Source of the DNA: JBDTNL01 sp039933785 | GTDB lineage: Bacteria; Acidobacteriota; Thermoanaerobaculia; Multivoradales; JAGPDF01 | DNA length: 25,259 nucleotides | Reading direction: 5' to 3' | NCBI GenBank assembly: GCA_039933785.1 | Contig: JBDTNL010000056.1 | Location: 1 to 25,259 of the forward strand | In this document: positions 15,289 to 23,623 of the stretch, one piece after another | Layout of the letters: the number at the start of each line of letters is the position of its first letter | How positions within the stretch are numbered: position 1 is the stretch's first letter | The notes under the pieces: model-generated | What the model saw: the letters and a program-made list of their open reading frames with translations, nothing else | The model's database searches: none | What the model was told of the DNA's origin: nothing | Made by a program: the position numbers and the translations under genes

Positions 15289-16392
15289 CTAGGCGGACGG
15301 ATGGTCCGGCCGATGCGCCTTCCGTCCGCCGCGCTCGACGCGAGTTTCTCCGGGGCCGCTCGCCAGCAGGCGCTCGGCCATCTCCACCGCCCGCGCCGCG
15401 AGGGCGCGGGCGCCATCGTGAAGCTCCTGGCTGCCCTGCACCACGGTGACGTTCTTTTCCATGTCCTCCGCCGACCAGCCGCGCGAGTGGGCGATGTAGG
15501 GGAACTGCGGGAAGACGCAGCCCACCTCGGCGAAGAAGCCGAGCATCTGCCCGGCCACCGCCTGCACGTTGTCCTGGCCGCCGGTGATGATGAAGCCGGC
15601 GACCTTGTCGCACAGCAGCACGCGGTTGGCAATCGTCACCTGGTTCTGCACGCAGTTCATGCGCTCGACCATCTTGTAGTAGAGCGCGCTCGCCGAGCCC
15701 CAGCGAATGGGGGTCGCGACCAGGACCACGTCGGCCCAGAACACCAGGCCCTCGTAGACCTGCTCGAGCTCGTCCTCGGGGTCCATCTGGGTGATCGAGC
15801 AAGGCCAGGTGCAGGCGTGGGCGCTCTTGGAATAGAACCCCTCGCAAGCGCGGAACTTGAGCTCGCTCAAGCGCAGCATCTTGGCTTCACTGCCGAGGGT
15901 GCGGCCGTGGGCGAGCGCGGTCTCGAGCAAGGCCTCCGATGTCGAATACCGCGGATGCCCCGTGGTCATTGCTGTGGTCGAAATGCCGAGTACCCGCGGC
16001 GGTCCGGGAACGCGCTCGATCCTGCGTTGCAGCGGATGCGGCTCGTGAGGTTTCCGGTTGCGCTTGGTCGAAGGTTCGAGGTCGACCCAGAGGTGTCCGT
16101 CGTCGACCCGCACCGCGTGCCGCGGCACGCAGTCGTCCTCGAATCCCGGCTCACCCTCGCCGGTCGCGCGATGAAACTTCCAGTAGTGCCAGGGGCAGAC
16201 GATGTATTCGCCGTCGAGTGTGCCCTCACCGAGTGGCCCGCCCGCGTGGTTGCACACGCCGGAGACCGCCCCGAAGGTTCCGTCCTGGTAGCTAATGGCG
16301 AGCTTCAGCTTGCCGATCGAGACTTGGCGGAGCGGTTGGAGTTCGAACTCCGCGATGCTTCCGAGGTCGTGCCAGCGAGAGGTGGCCATCAT
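15289..16392 (-). CDS. Rieske [2Fe-2S] domain fused to a flavodoxin-like NAD(P)H-dependent FMN reductase
   Basis: A 367-residue redox protein. Residues 5-108 are a Rieske ferredoxin domain with ligands C47/H49 (CNH) and C66/H69 (CPWH). Residues 131-345 are a flavodoxin-fold FMN reductase of the iron-sulfur-flavoprotein/NADPH-FMN-reductase group: FMN loop GISTTAMTTGHPRYSTSEA, WADVVLVATPIRWGSASALYYKM, and IITGGQDNVQAVAGQM. Cysteines C183, C194 and C198 may bind an Fe-S cluster or form a disulfide. The architecture suggests electron transfer between flavin and the Rieske cluster, in the cytosol, but donor and acceptor are unknown. Tandem ATGs at 16392 and 16389 are both possible; neither has a ribosome binding site, and TAAGAT lies 7 bases before the first. 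The gene is divergent from the M20 gene. Confidence 0.85.
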   Translation of the reverse strand: MMATSRWHDLGSIAEFELQPLRQVSIGKLKLAISYQDGTFGAVSGVCNHAGGPLGEGTLDGEYIVCPWHYWKFHRATGEGEPGFEDDCVPRHAVRVDDGHLWVDLEPSTKRNRKPHEPHPLQRRIERVPGPPRVLGISTTAMTTGHPRYSTSEALLETALAHGRTLGSEAKMLRLSELKFRACEGFYSKSAHACTWPCSITQMDPEDELEQVYEGLVFWADVVLVATPIRWGSASALYYKMVERMNCVQNQVTIANRVLLCDKVAGFIITGGQDNVQAVAGQMLGFFAEVGCVFPQFPYIAHSRGWSAEDMEKNVTVVQGSQELHDGARALAARAVEMAERLLASGPGETRVERGGRKAHRPDHPSA

Positions 16393-16399
16393 GCGGCGG

Positions 16400-16409
16400 A
16401 TCTTACGCT
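16400..16409. promoter_or_regulatory. Overlapping divergent -10-like elements
   Basis: Minus-strand TAAGAT (16400-16405) lies 7 bases before the ATG of the Rieske fusion, and plus-strand TACGCT (16404-16409) faces the M20 gene; they overlap by two bases. Neither has a convincing -35 hexamer. Only 45 bases separate the two start codons, so both promoters must be packed here, and such an arrangement would couple or compete the two transcripts. Confidence 0.35.
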
Positions 16410-16437
16410 TTGGTACCCTCGCGAGCGGCAGGGCCTC

Positions 16438-17871
16438 GTGCAGCAGATTGTGGACCAACTCTTCAGCTACTCGGAGCTCGGCTTCCAGGAGGTGGAGACC
16501 GCGCGCTATCTCACTGGCCTGCTCGAGAAGAACGGCTTCAAGATCGAACGGGGAGTGGCCGGCATTCCGACCGCTTGGACGGCGACTTGGGGATCGGGCA
16601 AGCCGACGATCGGATTCATGACCGATATCGATTGCATTCCGCGGGCCTCGCAAAGACCGGGCGTGGCGTATCGCGCTCCGTTGGTCGAGGGCGCTCCCGG
16701 CCATGGCGAGGGCCACAATTCTGGACCAGCGGTCAACATCGTGGCCGGCCTCGTCTTGAAGCAGCTCATGGAGCAGTACAACATTCCAGGAACACTGCGC
16801 ATCTATCCCGGGGTGGCCGAGGAGCTGGTCGGCAGCAAGGCCTACTTGATCCGGGCGGGGCTCTTCAAGGACGTCGATCTGGTGCTCGGCGCGCACGTGA
16901 GTTCGGACTTTGCGACCGGGTGGGGGCAGTTCGGCACCGGGCTGGTGTCGGTCCGCTACGAGTTCCACGGCAAGGCGGCGCATGCAGCGATGGCGCCCTG
17001 GTTGGGCCGTAGCGCGCTAGACGGCGTCGAGCTCATGAACATCGGGTGGAACTACCGACGCGAGCACCTGCCGCTCTCGCAGCGTTCGCACTACGTCATC
17101 GTGAACGGCGGCGACCAGCCCAATGTCGTGCCCTCCGAAGCCAGCGTCTGGTACTACTTTCGCGAGCTCGACTTCGCGAGCATCGAGAACCTGTTCGAGA
17201 TCGGCAACACGATGGCAAATGCCGCGGCGGCCATGAGCGGAACGACCGTCACCCGCAAGATGCTCGGCTCGGCCTGGCCGGGGCACATGAACAAGGCGAT
17301 TGCCGAAGCGCAGCAGAAGAACATCGAGCAGGTCGGGATGCCGCAATGGAGCGCCGACGATCAGATGCTGGCTCGCGCGCTCCAGAAGGAAATCGGAGCG
17401 AAGGTCGAAGGCCTGGCGACCGCGGTGAAGAAGCTCGAGCCGCCGAAGGCGCCCCTGGGCTTCTCGGACGACATCGGCGACATTTCATGGAACGTTCCGA
17501 CGACGTATCTGCTCTTTCCCGCCAACATCCCGAACCTGCCGGGGCACAGCTGGGAGAACGCGGTGGCGATGGCGACTCCGCTAGCCCACAAGGGAGCGGT
17601 CGCTGGCGCCAAGGTGCAAGCGATGACGGCTCTGGACGCGCTGCTACGGCCGGAGCTGTTGAAGGACGCCTGGGCCTACTTCAACGAGGTCCAGACCAAG
17701 GACGTGAAATACGCCCCCCTCATCGGTGCGGCGGACATGCCGGCCTTGGAAATGAACAAGGAGACGATGGGGCGGTTTCTCCCCGAGCTGCGCAAGTACT
17801 ACTACGACCCGCTCAAGTATCCGAGCTACTTGGAGCAGCTCAAGATCCGCTATCCCACGGTTCGGCGGTAG
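16438..17871 (+). CDS. M20-family amidohydrolase, AbgB-like, without the usual N-terminus
   Basis: A metallo-amidohydrolase of about 477 residues from the GTG at 16438. Conserved metal-site segments are TDIDCIPRA (62-70), APGHGEGHNSG (86-96), GVAEELVGSK (125-134) and GAHVSS (151-156), characteristic of the M20 branch related to p-aminobenzoyl-glutamate hydrolase subunit B; the C-terminal DIGDISWNVPT segment also fits. Relatives known to me carry a signal peptide and roughly 30-50 more residues before QxIVDxLFSYSELGFQE, but here the reading frame upstream runs into the antisense Rieske start with no plausible leader. Either the protein is cytosolic and starts at this GTG (weak GGCAGGG upstream), or its 5' end was lost by deletion or an assembly error. 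The substrate (an acylated amino acid or peptide) is uncertain. It converges with the prolyl oligopeptidase gene. Confidence 0.82.
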   Translation: MQQIVDQLFSYSELGFQEVETARYLTGLLEKNGFKIERGVAGIPTAWTATWGSGKPTIGFMTDIDCIPRASQRPGVAYRAPLVEGAPGHGEGHNSGPAVNIVAGLVLKQLMEQYNIPGTLRIYPGVAEELVGSKAYLIRAGLFKDVDLVLGAHVSSDFATGWGQFGTGLVSVRYEFHGKAAHAAMAPWLGRSALDGVELMNIGWNYRREHLPLSQRSHYVIVNGGDQPNVVPSEASVWYYFRELDFASIENLFEIGNTMANAAAAMSGTTVTRKMLGSAWPGHMNKAIAEAQQKNIEQVGMPQWSADDQMLARALQKEIGAKVEGLATAVKKLEPPKAPLGFSDDIGDISWNVPTTYLLFPANIPNLPGHSWENAVAMATPLAHKGAVAGAKVQAMTALDALLRPELLKDAWAYFNEVQTKDVKYAPLIGAADMPALEMNKETMGRFLPELRKYYYDPLKYPSYLEQLKIRYPTVRR

Positions 17872-17895
17872 CGCTCGCTGCTGCCACGTTTTGGG

Positions 17896-20052
17896 CTACT
17901 TCGCAAGCATGCCCAGACGCGACATCAGAAAGATCCGCTGGTCGGCGGTGTCGCGGATCCGCAGGTTGAGCGGCTTGCCCTGGCCGTGGCCGGCCTCGCG
18001 ATCGACCCAGAGGTAAACCGGGTTCGCATCCGGCACGGCCGCCGCCACGGCTTGCAGTGCCGCGGTCATCTTGCGCGCATGCAGCGGATGGACGCGCGCG
18101 TCGTGCTCACCCGCGGTCAGCAGGACCGCCGGATAGTGCGTGCCGGCGCGGACGCGCTGATACGGCGAGTAGGCGTAGAGGAACTTGAACTGATCGGGAT
18201 CCTCGGCCGAGCCGTACTCGGGGATCCAATACCGAGCCATGAGGAAGTCCTGATAGCGCAGCATGTCGAGCAGCGGCACGGCGACGATCGCGGCGGCGAA
18301 GAGCTCCGGGCGCTGGGTGATGGCGGCGCCGGTGAGCAGGCCGCCGTTCGAGCCGCCGCTGATGGCGAGCTTCTTCGGGTTGGTGTAGCCGGCGGCGATC
18401 AAGTGCTCGGCGGCGGCGATGAAATCGTCGAACACGTTCTGCTTTCGGTCGAGCATGCCGCCCTTGTGCCAGGCCTCGCCGTACTCGCCGCCGCCGCGGA
18501 GGTTGGGCAGCGCGAAGACGCCGCCGGCGTCGAACCACTGGAAAAGCGTCGCCGAGAACGCTGGTGTCTCGCTGATGGTGAAACCGCCGTAGCCGGTCAG
18601 TAAGGTCGGATTGTTGCCGTCGAGCTTCAAGCCCTTCTTGTGCACCACGAACATCGACACCTTGGTGCCGTCCTTCGAGGCGTACCACTCCTGTTTCACC
18701 TCGACCGTCTGCGGGTCGACCGGCACCGCCGGACGATCCCAGACCACGGGCTCGGCGCTCGGTTGCGCGAGGTCGACGCGCAAGACGCTGCTTGGATAGT
18801 TGAAGCTCGCGAAGGTGACGAAGGCCTCGTTCGAATCTTCGTCGGTCGTGATGCCGGCGGTGCCGATGCCGGGCAGCCGAACCTCTCCGCGCGATTTGCC
18901 GTCGAACGAGAAGAGCTCGATACGACTGGTCGCGTTGTGCAGGTATGTCACCACTAGCTCATCCTTGCCAAGGTCCACCGACTGGATGACCGCGTCCTTG
19001 CGCTCGGGGATGATCTCCTTCCAATGCGCCCGCGCCGGATCGGCGAGCGGCACCGTGACCACGCGGCCATTGGGCGCGCCGAGCGTGGTGAGCATGTACA
19101 TCACGCCGTTCGACACCGGGCCATTGCTCTGCGCCTCTTCCCCGACCACGATCGGATTGCGCTCGACCTGGCCGGTCTTCCAAAACTTAGCGAGCTCGAC
19201 GCTCCACAGGTCGTTGTTCCGGGTACCGGTGGAATAGCCGAGGATCAGCCACTTGCCGTCGCGGCTCGAGAAGCCGAAGGGACCGAACGTGGTGGCGAGC
19301 TTCTTGTTCTCCTCGGGCGTGAACTGGCGAATGAGCAGCGCGTCGTGGGCGACCTCGGCGCCGAATTTGTGGAACTTCACCTGCCCTGAGTAGGGGTCTT
19401 TTGCGTCGAGCAGATTGCTGTAGAAGAAGCCCGAGCCGTCGGGAAGCCAGCCCGAGCCGCGGGTCTTGCTGGGAATCTCGAGCGGCAGCGTCTTGGCGCT
19501 GTCGACGTCGAACACATGCAACGTGGTGTTTTCATCTCCGGCGCGGTAGGTGCCGTAGAGCATCTGCTTGCCGTTCTCGCTGGGATCGAACCACTCGATG
19601 GTGGTGAGGCCCGTCGAGTCCAGCTGGGCCGGATCGAGCAGCACCCGTGGCGTTCCGTTCGCGCCTTCGCGAACATAGATCAACGCCTGGTTCTGATTAC
19701 CCTCACGCTTGCGGTAAAAGTAGCGCCTCCCGCGGGCTTGCGGGGCGGTGACCGTGCCCACTTCCATCAGCGGGCGCAGACGATCTTCCAGGTCTTTCCG
19801 CCCGGGCAGCGAATCGAGCGCGGAGCGGGTGAACGCGTTCTGCGCGTCGGTCCACTCCGAGACCTCCGCTGTCGCCACGCCGAGCTGCTTGGGATCGCTG
19901 TTGTCGCCCTCGAGCCAGCGGTAGTTGTCGACGATCGCGACACCCTGAACCGTGTCGGTCACGGGCTGGATGCGACTCGCCGGCGGGGAGGCGGCCAACG
20001 CTGCGTTGGCCAGGCAGAGCGAAAGCAGGGCGGTTCGCATCCAGCGTGTCAT
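17896..20052 (-). CDS. Exported prolyl oligopeptidase family serine peptidase (S9)
   Basis: 718 residues: a signal peptide (about 1-20, ending ANAALA), a beta-propeller domain (roughly 50-450, with DNYRWLEGDN at the N-terminal hinge and repeats such as YFYRKREGN and SGWLPDGSGFFYS), then an alpha/beta-hydrolase catalytic domain. The catalytic triad is S568 (GGSNGG), D651 (GEHDARV) and H689 (EAGHG). S9A enzymes cut short peptides after proline, so a periplasmic role in peptide use is likely. GAGGAG lies about 8 bases before the ATG. It lies 38 bases downstream of the aldehyde dehydrogenase gene on the same strand, so the two may be one transcript, although their reactions do not obviously connect. 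Confidence 0.94.
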   Translation of the reverse strand: MTRWMRTALLSLCLANAALAASPPASRIQPVTDTVQGVAIVDNYRWLEGDNSDPKQLGVATAEVSEWTDAQNAFTRSALDSLPGRKDLEDRLRPLMEVGTVTAPQARGRRYFYRKREGNQNQALIYVREGANGTPRVLLDPAQLDSTGLTTIEWFDPSENGKQMLYGTYRAGDENTTLHVFDVDSAKTLPLEIPSKTRGSGWLPDGSGFFYSNLLDAKDPYSGQVKFHKFGAEVAHDALLIRQFTPEENKKLATTFGPFGFSSRDGKWLILGYSTGTRNNDLWSVELAKFWKTGQVERNPIVVGEEAQSNGPVSNGVMYMLTTLGAPNGRVVTVPLADPARAHWKEIIPERKDAVIQSVDLGKDELVVTYLHNATSRIELFSFDGKSRGEVRLPGIGTAGITTDEDSNEAFVTFASFNYPSSVLRVDLAQPSAEPVVWDRPAVPVDPQTVEVKQEWYASKDGTKVSMFVVHKKGLKLDGNNPTLLTGYGGFTISETPAFSATLFQWFDAGGVFALPNLRGGGEYGEAWHKGGMLDRKQNVFDDFIAAAEHLIAAGYTNPKKLAISGGSNGGLLTGAAITQRPELFAAAIVAVPLLDMLRYQDFLMARYWIPEYGSAEDPDQFKFLYAYSPYQRVRAGTHYPAVLLTAGEHDARVHPLHARKMTAALQAVAAAVPDANPVYLWVDREAGHGQGKPLNLRIRDTADQRIFLMSRLGMLAK

Positions 20053-20090
20053 CGGGCGAGCTCCTCTGGGAGGTTGCTATGGGACGGTGG

Positions 20091-21629
20091 TTAGACCGTG
20101 AATTCGACTCCCTGCGCGAGTGGCAGATCGGTGCCGTAGTTGAGCGTGCAGGTCTGGCGGCGCATGTACACCTTCCAGGAGTCCGAGCCCGCCTCGCGGC
20201 CGCCGCCGGTCTCCTTCTCGCCGCCGAAGGCGCCACCGATTTCGGCTCCCGAGGTGCCGATGTTGACGTTGGCGATGCCGCAGTCGCTGCCTGCGGCAGA
20301 GAGGAATTTCTCGGCCGAGCGCATGTTGAGCGTGAAGATCGCTGATGACAGACCCTGGGGTACCGCGTTGTGCATCGCGATCGCCTCATCTAGGGTGTCG
20401 AACTCAAAGAGATAAAGGATCGGCGCGAAGGTTTCTTCGCAGGTGATCGGCATATGCGGCGTCGCCTCGACCAGAGTGGGCTCGACGTAGAAGCCCGGGC
20501 GGTCGATGCGCTTGCCGCCGTGCAGGATGCGACCGCCTTGAGCCTTCACGGTCTCGATTGCGTGCAGGTAGCTCGCGATCGCGGCTTCGTCGATGAGTGG
20601 GCCCATGAGCGTCCCGTGCACCAGCGGATCGCCGATGCGAATCGACGGGTAGGCGGCGATGAGCTTTTGCTTCATCTGCGCCGCGATGCCCTTCTGCAGG
20701 AACAGACGGCGGGTGGTGGTGCAGCGCTGTCCGGCCGTGCCTACCGCGGCGAAGAGCACCGCTCGCAGTGTCAGATCGAGATCGGCGTCATCCATGACGA
20801 CGATTCCATTGTTGCCGCCGAGCTCGAGCAGACCGCGGCCGAAGCGATCGGCCAGAACCTTGCCGACCTCGCGACCCATACGGGTCGAACCGGTGGCGGA
20901 GATCAGCGGCACGCGGCGGTCGGCGACCAGCTTCTCGCCCACTCCGGTGCGGCCGCCCATCAACAAAGTGAAAATCGCCGGGGCGCCGTTGCGTTCGAGC
21001 ACCCGGTGCGCGATCTTGGTGACCGCGATGGCGCAGAGCGGCGCCTGGTGCGAAGGCTTCCAGATGGTCGAATCGCCACAGACGGCGGCCACCATGGCAT
21101 TCCAAGCCCACACCGCGACTGGGAAATTGAACGCCGTAATCACGCCCACCGGGCCGAGGGGATGCCATTGCTCGTACATCCGGTGTCGCGGGCGCTCGGA
21201 ATGCATCGACAAGCCGTAGAGCTGGCGCGACATGCCGACCGCGAGGTCCGCCATGTCGATCATTTCCTGGACTTCGCCCAGGCCTTCCGAGAGCAGCTTC
21301 CCGACCTCGAGCGACACCAGATGGCCGAGCTCGTTCTTGTGCTGGCGCAGCTCGTCTCCGATCTGACGCACGATCTCGCCGCGCTTGGGCGCCGGCCACT
21401 CCCGCCAGGCCTCGAAGGCCTTCAACGAAGCGGCGGCGATGCGATCGTAGTCCTCGCCATTGGCGAGATGAACGGCGGCGATGACCTCGCCGGTCGCGGG
21501 GTTCAGCGACTCCACGCGCTCGCCGTGGGTCTTGATCCAGGTGCCGTCGAAGGCGCCGGCGTTTTCACTCTCGAGGTCGAGAGCGAGGAGCAGTTTGGCA
21601 ATGTCGGTAGAGGGCGTTGCAACGGTCAT
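20091..21629 (-). CDS. ALDH7-type aldehyde dehydrogenase, probable alpha-aminoadipic semialdehyde dehydrogenase
   Basis: 512 residues, NAD(P)-dependent. The catalytic cysteine is C303 (GQRCTTTRR), the general base E269 (LLELGG), and the asparagine motif is AFNFP (166-170). The C-terminal block SGAEIGGAFGGEKETGGGREAGSDSWKVYMRRQTCTLNYG...LPLAQGVEF is almost the ALDH7A1/antiquitin signature, so the enzyme probably oxidises alpha-aminoadipic semialdehyde (in equilibrium with piperideine-6-carboxylate), a step of lysine degradation. I chose the ATG at 21629, which has AAGGAG 7 bases upstream; an in-frame extension to 21731 is unlikely. No other lysine catabolism gene is in the window. It appears to lead an operon with the prolyl oligopeptidase gene. 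Confidence 0.92.
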   Translation of the reverse strand: MTVATPSTDIAKLLLALDLESENAGAFDGTWIKTHGERVESLNPATGEVIAAVHLANGEDYDRIAAASLKAFEAWREWPAPKRGEIVRQIGDELRQHKNELGHLVSLEVGKLLSEGLGEVQEMIDMADLAVGMSRQLYGLSMHSERPRHRMYEQWHPLGPVGVITAFNFPVAVWAWNAMVAAVCGDSTIWKPSHQAPLCAIAVTKIAHRVLERNGAPAIFTLLMGGRTGVGEKLVADRRVPLISATGSTRMGREVGKVLADRFGRGLLELGGNNGIVVMDDADLDLTLRAVLFAAVGTAGQRCTTTRRLFLQKGIAAQMKQKLIAAYPSIRIGDPLVHGTLMGPLIDEAAIASYLHAIETVKAQGGRILHGGKRIDRPGFYVEPTLVEATPHMPITCEETFAPILYLFEFDTLDEAIAMHNAVPQGLSSAIFTLNMRSAEKFLSAAGSDCGIANVNIGTSGAEIGGAFGGEKETGGGREAGSDSWKVYMRRQTCTLNYGTDLPLAQGVEFTV

Positions 21630-21691
21630 GGAAGGCTCCTTGAGGCCAGGCAGGACTGCCGGAGACCCCGAGGATATCGCAGCCGGAAGGG

Positions 21692-21719
21692 AGCCAGCGC
21701 CGCCCGCCGCCCGCTGGCT
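21692..21719. terminator. Inverted repeat downstream of the protease gene, possible terminator
   Basis: AGCCAGCG (21692-21699) and CGCTGGCT (21712-21719) form a perfect 8-bp stem with a 12-base loop, 35 bases after the end of the lysyl-endopeptidase-like gene and before the aldehyde dehydrogenase gene. No T-run follows, so it may end the protease transcript or be incidental GC-rich sequence. Confidence 0.35.
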
Positions 21720-21754
21720 GGAATCGTGCAAGACAGACGGCGATGGCGAGCCGA

Positions 21755-23533
21755 TCAGGGGCAGGACTCGAAGGCGTTGGTGTCTTGGATCGGCAGGAAG
21801 GCGGTCGACTGCGGGTTGTCATATACGCGCTCGGCGGCGGTCAGCACGTCGGTCACGGTCATCTGTACGTGGACATTGGTGAGCCCTCCCGCGAAGACCC
21901 AATAGCGTTGGAAAGCCCCGCAGGCGTTGAGGACTTTCACCACCATCTCGACGTTGGCATCGTTGAAGAACCAGAAGTAGCCGGTGTCCGCGGTGAGCGC
22001 GACCGCCTGGCCGTTGCCGCTCTGTCCGTCCTTGGAATTCCAATGCGTGCGAACGCGGAATCGTCCGGCGCTGAGACAGAGGGTCTCGGCGTCGGGAACG
22101 CAGGGTGGCGTACTGGCGCCACCCGGGTCGAGATAGGGCGCCACCGCGGCATAGGTCGCCCCGAACGAGCCGTTGGCGCACAGGTTCCGATAGTCGCACC
22201 CGTCTTCGGGCTCGGGACCGCAGCCGTCCGAGAGCTGGCCAACGACCAGCCCACCGTCGGTCATCAAGGGAGAGCCCGAGCTGACCACGAAGGTGCCTCC
22301 CACCGTCGGTTGCACATAGGTGAACTTGGTGAGGTCGTTGAGCGGGCGCCCGCCCTCATTGCCGCACGTGGTCGCGGCGGGTGGGTGCAGCACGACCGTG
22401 CCTTCGTTGTAGGCCTGTGGCAGCCCGGTTGGATGCGAAACCTGGTGCAGGGTCGCGCCGTCGGCGAGGGGGCGAGCATCCCACCCGAGCAGGAAGCGGT
22501 TGTTGTCCGGGAACTTCGACAAACGCACGAGGGTGAAGTCGCTCTGCTTCGAGGTCGCGACCAGCGAAGCGCCCAAGACCCGCGGCAGGGTGTCGAGCGC
22601 CGGCGCCGCGCCATGACACGTCGTGCGGTAGTCGTCGAAGAAGGCCTCGAGTGTCGCCACCTCGCCCGGTGTCTCGTAGCAGTGGTTGGCGGTCAGCAAG
22701 TAGGGAAGGGTGGTGCTCTCGTCGGTATCGTTCACCAGCGCGCCGGTGCATTCGGCGGAGAACTTGCCCTGCGAGACGTGCCCCAGGAGGGCGACGGCTC
22801 GACGGACCGAAGGCAGCGCGCTGAACGTGTGGCCGGCGACGCAGGCCGTGTCTTTGACGCAGGGGCCGACATGGGTACCGTACGAGCTTCCGGTTGCGTC
22901 CAGATCGAGTATCTCCATCACCCGATCGAGCCGGAACCCAGCCGGGGCGTCAGCGAGCGCCATTGCACCCAGCCGCGCTTCGAGCGTGATCTCCTCACCG
23001 CCGACCGAAGGCGTCCAGAGGTCACCGTCCGGTCCGATCGCTTCCTCGCCGAAAGGCTCAGCGATGCCCGCCGCGCCGTAGACCAGCAGGCGCGCGCCGG
23101 CGGGGAGATGGACCTCGGCGAGATGCAGGCGGAGCCGCCACGCGCCGTCGACGCGCACTCGCGAGGCGAAGACACGCTCGCCCGAGGGTTCGACGGCAGC
23201 CATCCATCCGCGAGGAGCCGAGTTGCCGGCGTCGAGAGTCACCGCCGACGCCGCGGGAAGGTCACGGGCGAATCCATTGCGGCGCGGACGGTTGCCGCCG
23301 TTGTTCCAGGTCGCCAAGTCTTCGAGGGCCTTGGACTCGGCGGTCTCGGCGCGCCCCAGAGTCGCGATCGGCGAAGCGGCGGAGGCTTCGAAGACATACG
23401 CGGGGATCGTCGCGGACGCCGAGCGTTCGACGACGTGGGTCGCGTCGGCGGGTTCGATGCGCAAGGCCTCGCGCGCGAGCAGTGGCGCGGGGAGGACCGC
23501 GACGGCGAAGGCGAGAAGCAGGCGGAGGTTCAC
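21755..23533 (-). CDS. Secreted lysyl-endopeptidase-like trypsin-fold protease with a GYFWFF C-terminal domain
   Basis: 592 residues. A signal peptide (about 1-20, ending PAPLLA) leads to an N-terminal region (21-215) with a beta-sandwich-like segment (WRLRLHLAEVHLPAGARLLVYG), probably a propeptide. The trypsin-fold part follows with triad H284 (LTANHCY), D332 (SDFTLVRL) and S421 (SSGSPL), in the manner of Achromobacter lysyl endopeptidase. Residues 485-592 form a C-terminal domain (RFRVRTHW, ALTADTGYFWFFNDANVEMVVKVL, YWVFAGGLTNV) that I associate with secreted Acidobacteriota proteins; its role is unknown. The start is a GTG at 23533 with AGGAG 6 bases upstream. Cleavage after lysine is presumed from family, not shown by any residue I checked. 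The gene is divergent from the AcvB-like gene (90 bases). Confidence 0.88.
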   Translation of the reverse strand: MNLRLLLAFAVAVLPAPLLAREALRIEPADATHVVERSASATIPAYVFEASAASPIATLGRAETAESKALEDLATWNNGGNRPRRNGFARDLPAASAVTLDAGNSAPRGWMAAVEPSGERVFASRVRVDGAWRLRLHLAEVHLPAGARLLVYGAAGIAEPFGEEAIGPDGDLWTPSVGGEEITLEARLGAMALADAPAGFRLDRVMEILDLDATGSSYGTHVGPCVKDTACVAGHTFSALPSVRRAVALLGHVSQGKFSAECTGALVNDTDESTTLPYLLTANHCYETPGEVATLEAFFDDYRTTCHGAAPALDTLPRVLGASLVATSKQSDFTLVRLSKFPDNNRFLLGWDARPLADGATLHQVSHPTGLPQAYNEGTVVLHPPAATTCGNEGGRPLNDLTKFTYVQPTVGGTFVVSSGSPLMTDGGLVVGQLSDGCGPEPEDGCDYRNLCANGSFGATYAAVAPYLDPGGASTPPCVPDAETLCLSAGRFRVRTHWNSKDGQSGNGQAVALTADTGYFWFFNDANVEMVVKVLNACGAFQRYWVFAGGLTNVHVQMTVTDVLTAAERVYDNPQSTAFLPIQDTNAFESCP

Positions 23534-23623
23534 TCGAGGCTCCTATCGGTTCGCCTTGCCGCCGACGCTTTGCGGGCGGGCCTGCGAATCGTCACCAAGC
23601 CAGCCTATCTCTGACAGTTGCCG

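Noticed and set aside
21743..23614. Open frame of 623 codons antisense to the protease gene
   Set aside because: No recognisable domain and low-complexity Arg/Gly/Val composition; the other strand encodes a complete exported protease with catalytic triad.
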